NCBI RefSeq assembly: GCF_000485595.1
Contig: NW_014577074.1
Span: 645,307 to 709,306, forward strand
Direction: 5' to 3'
Length of the DNA: 64,000 bases
Source of the DNA: Priapulus caudatus
Lineage: Eukaryota > Priapulida > Priapulimorpha > Priapulimorphida > Priapulidae
The notes under the pieces: generated by a model
Database searches by the model: none
Told to the model about the DNA's origin: nothing
What the model saw: the letters and a program-made list of their open reading frames with translations, nothing else
Part shown: positions 56,297 to 64,000 of the stretch, piece by piece
Layout of the letters: each line of letters starts with the position of its first letter
Position numbering within the stretch: the stretch's first letter is position 1
Position numbers and translations under genes: made by a program

Positions 56297-59200
56297 ATGG
56301 ATGATCAACTTAAAAAGTATACTGAAGCGTGGCACGGGCTGAATGGCGATAATGATGACCATTTTAGGATTACATTAGCCGGAGAAATATGTCGCATTCT
56401 AGCTGAAAGAGGAGCATACGAAAAGATGGATGCCTTCATTACTAAGGAAATTGTGAACACTGACGGCTATTTTGATAACGAGAAATTTGCTATAAATGTT
56501 ATTAAACTTGCAATCCATAAAAATGATTTCACCAGAGCCTACAAACTGATAAAGGTACGCATTAATACTTTACCGAGCGCATTGTTTTTTCCCCCTAGTT
56601 ATGACTAGTTATGAATTTAATTCAATTGACTAACTTTTAAGTCAATTATTTTATAATGATTCCATGTAAGCTAGTACATGGATTTGTCATAAAATAATTT
56701 ACTCGTATATTGTCATGAAATCCGATGAAATTATTCCAATATCAAATTATGGTAGTTTGCGAATATTGCTGAATATTTATTATTATACTTTGTTGCAGGA
56801 TGGCCGTTTCGCTGGAAAAAGTAGGATGATTAGACTGTGGGATGGCGCACACTACAAAGAAATAGAACTGCGCACGAAAAGAACACTGACATCCCTAGAC
56901 AGGTTCAGAATAAGGCAGAGGTAGTATGCCTAATCATATGTAATAATGTAATTACGTGGTTTCATTGCGATATGCTAAGATTCATTGCGATATGCAATAT
57001 GCATATCCGCACCATTTTGCATCTAAAATAGTAAATAAAATTTAGGAGTAATGTTCACGTACATACTATCAATTGCGTATGTCTCTGTATTATTAATTGG
57101 TATTAAATGCTGGTCTACTCTAAGACATTGTGATCCGTTTTAAAGGTATTTGCCACCTGGCAGCATTCTGCCACATGGTGTAAGGCCAAAAGTGACCATT
57201 AACAGCAAATCGAGAAGGGTGCTGAGTAACTGGCTTCATGAACACGAAAAACATCCCTTTCCATCAAAGAAAGAAATTAGGGAATTATACAAACTGTCCA
57301 GACTTTCCTCGACACAGGTGACGACACAGCTTTTGTAATAATAACTATGCATGGCCACATAGATTCAAGGACCATCTGATTGATGCATGGCTACCATATC
57401 GCCGCTGCTGTTTTACTGCTACTAATGCTGCTGCTTCTGATGATTTTGCTTTACCACTGATACAACGGTTACTTCTGCTCTCTACTAATTATTATAATTA
57501 TTATTCTAATTTTACACTTAGGTACGCAACTGGTTTGTAAATGTACGGCGCTGTATGAGAAAGCAGGGACGCTTGCCGAAACGCCAACCCAATGTGCATG
57601 CTAAACAGATCTGCAGGACTGAAAGGGTAGACAGTTCGACAATGGAATATAAAGACACAGGGTCAGCTGTCTTATCTCCACACGTAGATGCTGCCAAGTC
57701 TGATGCCAATTGTAATGGAATCAACATAGACGTTTCTTATAACATATCCAAGGGTGGTGATATTGCAGGCACATTGGCACCAGTAGAAAAACTTTTGGGG
57801 AGTTCTTCAGAGTCATCCCAGAAACAAGAGGTTTCTCCAGTTGGGAAAAAGATAGTAGAAATAGGTTCGTGTGTAGGCGAGGGAATATGGCATGAAGAGA
57901 ATCATCAAAGACCTTTGTTACTCAAACCCGAGCCCATCACAAGTACAAAATATGGGCATTACAACATTGATGAGACTGTTTGCAGGAATGCTGGGCTTCT
58001 TTCATTGACTCAACAGCTTTCAGGCAATGACTTTGAGACTCCATCTTTATCAGATTCACCTTTAATTATAGGTGCCCCACAAGACGTAACAGATCCCATT
58101 TGCTTGGGTGCCAACAGTCCTTTGGTGCCTCTGCCAACATTTTCACAGAATATGACCATGGGCACAATTTCTTTCTTTGTCCCCAGTGTTAACGATGTTA
58201 CATTGCTAGATAGAACTGCTCATGCCAGTGCTGAATGTTGGCCCTCTCTATCAACACTCACTTATTTACCAACTGCAGAAGTTAGCAATGATAATATCAG
58301 CTCAGTGTCTACTCCAAAATCTTTAGGTACCCCTCCAAAAAACGTCGAACTGTTTAAGCTACAGATGGTCCAAAACATTAATCCCCTGCAGGATCCGACA
58401 GAGAATTTCTCATCTAGCTCTTCTGGAAGTTGCCCAGTGCAACAGGTTTTAGGTGCTACAGATGCAGAATTGTTAGCAAGCTTTATACTTCCACCATTGG
58501 CTCCATCCGACACAGGTGGTTCTCATGTGTTTATAAATGACCCTGGTGATTCATCGAGCTCACAGTTATACTTAGGTGATCCAATCTCACAGTTATCATC
58601 AGGTGGTCCACACTCTCAGTTGTCATCAGGTGATCCATGCTCCCAGTTGTCATCAAGTGATCCATGCTCACAGTTGTCATCAGGTGGTCCATGCTCACAG
58701 GTGGTCTCATGTGACCTTGGTTTCCAGTTAGGTTCATGTGATCCGGATTCCCAGAATTCTCCATGTACGCCTGGTTCCCAGTTGTCTTTGAATGATCAAG
58801 ATATATATCATCCTGCTAGTGCTAGTGGACCCGGGGCACAACTGGACTTTGCTGACATGACTGTTAACCAAATTCAGACAGGGAATTTAAGTTCCCAGTC
58901 ATCGTACGGGCACACAGATTGGCAAAGGAATTTTTCTCATCCATGTTCAGATTTGATATGCCCCCAGTTGCAGTTTCCTGGTGGGACATCAGTCCAGTTG
59001 CCCCAAGGTCGTACAGAAGCAGAAGGAATTAGCATCGCTGCTCAACTTCCCTTCAGTGATGATGGTGATCAGAGCTCCACAGGTGGTACACCATTCCAGT
59101 TTCATTCAAATGAGAAGGAAGTAAAGTCTAACTGCCTGGGGACCATAGAGTCATTGTATGGAGGAGTGAACTCTACTACACAGGAACTGCATGACAACTC

Positions 59201-59523
59201 AAATGACAAGGTAATGAGTAATACCCAGTGTGATTGGTAAATCATAAAACGTGCATTTTACTTAAATGTGGTAACACGAATTTGTCTACAATTGTCTGTC
59301 TAAATCCTATACAAGTAGAGCGTGGTAAAATCGTCTAATATACGCTATTAATTTAAAATCGGATAAACCTACATTATAATTAAAATCAGTTTTGCATGAT
59401 TTTGCTGATGTCTGCCCTGCCTTATAGGACAGCCATCTTAGAGAGGCTGCTGCCATGGCACTAATAGAGCTTCACCATTCTCCACCTGGCCGAGACATCC
59501 TGAACCGAAATGTATTATTATAA
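56297..59523 (+). CDS. Divergent homeobox transcription factor: SIX-like domain + homeodomain with TALE-type loop (ANHX/SIX-like)
   Basis: Five exons: 56297-56554, 56799-56920, 57146-57317, 57522-59210 and 59428-59523 (TAA). GT-AG introns, phases close to 778 aa. ATG 56297 (MDDQLKK) precedes the domain; an in-frame ATG at 56192 would add 35 residues. Residues ~10-126 resemble a SIX domain, especially RLWDGAHYKEIELRTKR...DRFRIRQRYLPP, which parallels the SIX 'LW..AHY.EAE..RGRPL..V.KYR.R' segment. The homeodomain (~140-201) has a three-residue longer helix 1-2 loop with HPFP, the TALE hallmark, then WFVNVRRRMRK with Asn191 (position 51) kept and Val at position 50, where SIX has Lys and TALE usually Ile or Ala. 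The long exon 4 tail is Ser/Gln/Pro-rich with a tandem repeat. The last exon encodes a short helix-like end, LREAAAMALIELHHSP. Nuclear DNA-binding role inferred. Confidence 0.85.
58556..58790 (+). repeat. In-frame ~30-bp tandem repeats in the homeobox gene tail
   Basis: About seven degenerate decapeptide units of the SQLSSGDPC type, conserved as a 30-base DNA unit 'cagttgtcatcaggtgatcc'. They lie in the Ser/Gln-rich region after the homeodomain. Such arrays vary in copy number between alleles. The antisense open frame over it is a shadow. Confidence 0.9.
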
Positions 59524-61563
59524 TACTCGTGAGTCATGATTAACAGATGCATGTCTTGTAAGAAAGGGTAATGATAATTCACATCTCATGAAACTTTTCA
59601 GTCACAATATTTATGTGTTTCAATGAAATGCTGTAATATAAATGTAGTGTGGTATGGATGTTTAATATTTCAATAGTTTTCATGACCTAGAACCACAAGT
59701 GGATAGTTTTGTACACAGCCATAGGAATTGGCCTCTCTATTGCTCAATTAGTTTGTTACTTGCTTGACTAGAAGTCAGGATACTGGTCCAACTTGCTATC
59801 AAGTATAATTGTTTACAAATGTTTTTCTCATATATTTTACAGTAAATTGCACAAACATGATTTTTTGATTTTACTACGTTGATTAAACTTGTCATAAATA
59901 TGTGACATGGAGAGTCAGGCATATGATTATATATCGCGTGGCTTATTGGATTCTGATTAATTGTATCAGTAATGTATTCATCAATTATACACTAACTTGT
60001 AAGTATTGGCATCCCTGCTTCTACTTGGCATGAATACAGAATGAGTCAGTTGCTCAGTAAATAAATTTTGTTTTCTCAATTAGGAAAATATTAGGCTTAA
60101 GAGTAAGTCTAATCATATAAACAGCAACTGAATAATGGTGAATAGCATTGTCAGAACATCTAGATTGTACACAATAAGTGTGTTTGATATTATAGTCAAC
60201 CATTTAAAACTGCTAAATAGGCAGACTTTATAAACCATCAACTGACGTGATACTTCTTGTACTAGATCACTCATATAAGTGTTAAGGTACTGGTTAGGTA
60301 ATCCGGGATTATGTGCTAATCAACAGAACTGACATTTCATTCTAATTCTGAAATATATTCTGATACTAAATCAACCTAATGAAAAGAATCTTGGGAAATG
60401 TTAACAAAAATGGTCAATTTGTATTTCCAATTATTTTATTTTAAAATTTACTTGTGAGTTTGTTACAATGTTTATGTATTTAATGTTATAAAACGTTACT
60501 GTTTATGAACATACATAGTTGTTACCATAACCATTTAAGAATTTTTGCAAACAGTTATCACGTTTAATTCAATATAAGTGTGTTCTTATAAACTTGTCTT
60601 ATTCTATTTCATAATGACGTCACGTGTACATACAGTTTACAAACATAAACGTATCTGCCATTACATTACAATTATCCACTAGCCTTGAGCTTCACACAGT
60701 TTTCTCAATTTGCTTATTCAATGAAACGTGAAATCTGCCTTTGTCACAGTGTTGATGGTGCTTATAGGCATGTTGTTCCTCGTAAACATGTCTGACGTGT
60801 CCTAAGAAATTTGATTTCCATAGCTAGTTGATCTACGCACGTGTTTGTGAAACAGGTGACTAAATGTTAAAGCAAATCACATGCAAAATAAGCAGTCTGG
60901 TAAACAGGCAAACATGTTCATTCGGATGCACACACTAGTATAACTACTTAAAACTTAGATAACTTATTGGCAATGTTTACTCGACTAGCTATTTGAATTA
61001 CAATCCCTTACAGCAGTCACAGTATAGACCCAATGAAATGTTGCTCACACGATTTTAAATGCTCTCCAGGATTTTCTTTTCCATGTTATATCAAAGCGTT
61101 TACATATCAGCACAGGGTAGACATGGGCAGTCGTATGTCCTTTTGTTAACATAGTGGCTGGTAATGAATCAAAAGGAAAGCCTTGCAATTGCATACTGCT
61201 AAGTGCTTTGCTTTGATAAGGGATGCTGTTAATCACTGTAATCAGACAGGCCAAACTCAATTGTATAGGTACACCATCTACATTGCATTAACTGTGATTT
61301 TTGAATAAAAAGTTTAACAGTTTACAAACAGTTTCATAGTAGCAGCAAAACACCTTTACACATGTTTATACAAATTAGCCGTGCCCAAACTTCAAGAACG
61401 AATCACATTTTGGTAACAATGCCCAACTACTTGACAAAAATGGTAATGTTTGGCATCTAGGGATCCCCAACATAAAAGCCAACTTTTACATGATCATTTT
61501 ATTGCATTCCCATGAACATATTGGTATTTACACGCAGGGAATACAGATTCACTTTAAATAAAG
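59524..61563. other. Convergent intergenic region, homeobox gene and BET1
   Basis: No exon or clear element recognised in 2 kb of AT-rich DNA. A candidate poly(A) signal AATAAA for the homeobox gene is at 60060-60065. For BET1, TTTATT at 61498-61503 is 60 bases past the stop. Confidence 0.5.
61498..61503 (-). terminator. Candidate BET1 poly(A) signal
   Basis: AATAAA on the minus strand, about 60 bases after the BET1 stop codon. A further AATAAA overlaps the last codons and stop (AAT AAA TAG). Confidence 0.5.
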
Positions 61564-62587
61564 CTATTTATTCAACTTTATTACATAATAAAGTACAAAA
61601 AATACAAACAACGCAAAGATTATAAGGTAACACATCAACCTGTTGTGGCCAGCACGACTCATCTTTGTCAGTCGTCCCATGGTGGATGCAAGAAGTCCTC
61701 CTGAGCTATCGAAGTCACTATCCTACAAAGACCCCATCAGGGTGCTTGACATTTACTATACACATGAATACCTCTACACCACAATAGCTACCATATTTTA
61801 TTATACAGTGCATTATTATAACCAAATAAATGCACTTGACATTTTCACACACTTGACATATGTAACTTTTAATTAATCATAAACAATTGTATTGAATGAT
61901 GTAACATACCATCTCTCCCAGAAATGTATTTTGAGTTCTGACTTCATGTCCAATGTCTATAGATAACTGTAAACAATTGAAAAGCACTTGTAAATAAATA
62001 AATGAATAACAGTATTATAATGTTAAAGAGAAGATTAGAAGGACCTGAATCTCATCTAGGAATCGGGATCATTTGGCTCGTACGCAAAGGCAACTTAGCA
62101 TGCTACACATGATTTCTAGAAGGAGTTCTAGCATCAAACTGGCTAGCTTTCCTATGGAGAACTAAAGTTTCTATATTATTGCTCAAGCAACTAGGTGGCT
62201 CTAGTGCAGCCAGTATATATAATCTGCTATCCTATGATCCCATATTGGCTTGGCGGCACATACACATAAACTTTGAGAAGTTAAATTGCATACACTAAGA
62301 TATATATCATCATTAGCTGCAATATTTATATATTTATGACAGCTACATATAAAAGTGACACAATACCAGTCATAACCTGCCACAATATATATATGTTGTA
62401 ACAGTTTGTAACAGTTTCAACAGACATTATATAAAAACAAACATTTTCAGTAGGCTTATAGTTTAACCAGGAAAATAATTCGAAGTAATACTGACATCTT
62501 TTAATGCTTTAACTTTCCCTGAAAGGTCTTCCACTAATCTCTGATTTTCTTCTTCATACATGTCTGCGGACATCTTTGTCCCATCAC
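61564..62587 (-). CDS. BET1: BET1 Golgi SNARE (5' exon outside or unseen)
   Basis: Three exons on the minus strand: 62587-62496, 61966-61910 and 61722-61564 (TAG). Phases 1, 0, 0; at least 102 residues. Seen: YEEENQRLVEDLSGKVKAL, LSIDIGHEVRTQNTFLGEM, DSDFDSSGGLLASTMGRL and a C-terminal membrane anchor LIIFALFVFFVLYYV before KLNK-stop. This matches the BET1 Qc-SNARE motif (coiled coil with a central Gln in the RTQN segment) and tail anchor. BET1 works in ER-to-Golgi vesicle fusion. The exon starting at 62587 needs one base from an upstream exon, which is not visible by 64000, so the start is beyond the window or too short to recognise. Confidence 0.9.
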
Positions 62588-64000
62588 CTGCAGCACATAA
62601 ATAAATACATTGATAAAACCAAACATTTAAAACAACTGAGAAGATTTAATAATTAATTATTACCAAAGTTATAGAGACATATTATTTAATTGTATATATA
62701 CATGCCCCACAAATTGAAACATGCTTTTGTATTTTATTGGCATACCTAAGTGAGCCACAAGTCGAGTAAATGACGTCATAATTTTCCTAGACAAGTGCCG
62801 CAGAGCGACAGCGCTCATCTAACGTCTACTGCGGTGACTGTGGTGGAGTGGTGGGATTCTAGTAAACCCTGTTAGTCCCAAATGTGTTCACATACACGCC
62901 GAAACAGTGGAATGCACAGGGATGGTATCAGGAACCTTTCTCAAAAGAATGTTCGTTGGGATCGTTATGAAAGTTGCCACGAGATGGCATGTACGTTTAA
63001 CTGTCTTCAAGCTTAAAGATGGAAGCTCGCATCGTAACGTAGTAGCTACAAACTATTTGCAAGACAGAATAGGTAAGCACTCATCCATTTACCTACGCAA
63101 GCATACAGGCTGCAATAGAGAGCTGCCACCTGTAACCAATTAACCCAGGCAAAAAACTACACAGTACCACCACCACATGCACTGCAGTGGCCACTGGCAG
63201 TGGCATACGTTACATGTCACTACTGACAGTACAGAATGCCATAGAAATTATACGATTTAAGGAGCATAAACCCTTCTTCAACCAAATTTAGCTTTGGAAA
63301 TTTCACTGTGCCATTGTAGGCCTCATACATCCAGGCATGTATAGATCTACTAGCAAACCCGGGCAGTCAAATTCCTTTCTAACAGACAGTAAACAAAATC
63401 CTGTTTAACGCCTCCTCTTGAGGGTCAAAAGGTTATCTGACAACTTACTCTTCGCATGTCAGCAGAAAGTAGATTTCATGTCCTTTCAATAAAGCCATAA
63501 AATGCTAGGTCCCGCGGCTGAAACAAAAATAGTTTTTCAATCGGCTCCGTCAGACCATGTGCTCAGAGAATGTCTAAAATCTGGGCCCTGTGCCCCATTG
63601 ACCTTTGACCTGTGACTCCAATTTCGGCACAGTGATGGCTTTTCCTCTACGATGATGCTATACACCAACTACCCAGCGAGCCTAGGTCAAGCCGTTTAGA
63701 TTTTTGTGCCGCAATTCGCATTTCCTCCCTATACCTTAAGTTAAGGAGGGGAATGTTCCCCCTTCTTTTACACCTATTGACCTTTGACCTTTGATCCCGC
63801 AGCTTCGACATCCCAAACTCGTTGTGACGATCCCCCCGACGTCCCGAATATCGTGACCGTACGTCGAGCGGTTAAGATTTGTGCCCAACTGTTGCCGGCA
63901 CGAACGGCCGGACGCACGCACGGACGGACGGACGCACGGACGATCGTGCGATTCTACAAGCTGCGATCTGACTTCGTCCAGATGAGCTAATAAAACGATC
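62588..64000. other. BET1 upstream intron, mostly repeat family A
   Basis: After about 200 bases of AT-rich sequence, family A copy 6 fills 62791-63989. No BET1 first exon was found. Confidence 0.55.
62791..63989 (-). repeat. Repeat family A, copy 6 (full length)
   Basis: 'acaagtgccgcagagcgaca' at the left, 'cgtccagatgagcta' at the right (hairpin slightly broken by an extra c). Collinear with 45818-47026 with many small indels. Non-coding. Confidence 0.9.

Noticed and set aside
58531-58764. Minus-strand open frame with MDHLMTT repeats
   Set aside because: Antisense shadow of the tandem repeat in the homeobox gene tail.

Overview
This is nuclear DNA from an invertebrate animal. Evidence: every recognisable gene is split by GT-AG introns (one GC-AG), the proteins are metazoan (PKMYT1, MFAP1, eIF6, NADP-dependent IDH1, BET1, a homeobox factor, a secreted PAN + discoidin protein), and about half of the DNA is small non-coding transposon-like repeats. 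The gene density and repeat style suit a marine invertebrate such as a sponge, but the sequence alone does not fix the phylum. No rRNA, CRISPR, prokaryotic or viral genes were seen.

Layout: (1) 1987-2989 (+), last three exons of an RGG-box protein. (2) 7139-13514 (-), EIF6, seven exons, 245 aa. (3) 13.5-18.4 kb, repeat-rich spacer with a ~950-bp alternating purine/pyrimidine tract. (4) 18441-29937 (-), MFAP1, nine exons, 443 aa; its 8.2-kb intron 5 holds a nested, opposite-strand gene (22096-23633, +) for a 252-aa secreted PAN/apple + F5/8C protein and a broken PIF/Harbinger transposon. (5) 30462-40438 (+), PKMYT1, 14 exons, 535 aa, head-to-head with MFAP1 across a 524-bp presumed bidirectional promoter carrying an NRF1-type palindrome. 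(6) 43681-53404 (-), cytosolic-type IDH1, eleven exons, 414 aa. (7) 56297-59523 (+), a homeobox gene with a SIX-like N-terminal domain and a homeodomain with a TALE-type loop, five exons, 778 aa. (8) 61564-62587 (-), last three exons of BET1, whose 5' end is outside the window. Exon boundaries were worked out by hand from splice sites, reading phase and family similarity; the phases close in all the complete genes.

The genes are mostly housekeeping: ribosome 60S maturation (EIF6), pre-mRNA splicing (MFAP1), G2/M control (PKMYT1), NADPH supply (IDH1) and ER-Golgi fusion (BET1). They alternate in strand, giving divergent (MFAP1/PKMYT1, IDH1/homeobox) and convergent (RGG/EIF6, PKMYT1/IDH1, homeobox/BET1) pairs. 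Nothing suggests an operon.

The most novel-looking signals are: tiny 40-44-bp almost fully palindromic insertions flanked by perfect 8-bp target duplications, with two copies of one family at 4132-4175 and 55820-55862; a terminal-inverted-repeat element that carries a TTAGGG-type array inside (two copies, in EIF6 and MFAP1 introns); the SIX + TALE-loop homeobox protein; and a high-copy ~1.2-kb repeat (six copies) ending in a perfect hairpin.
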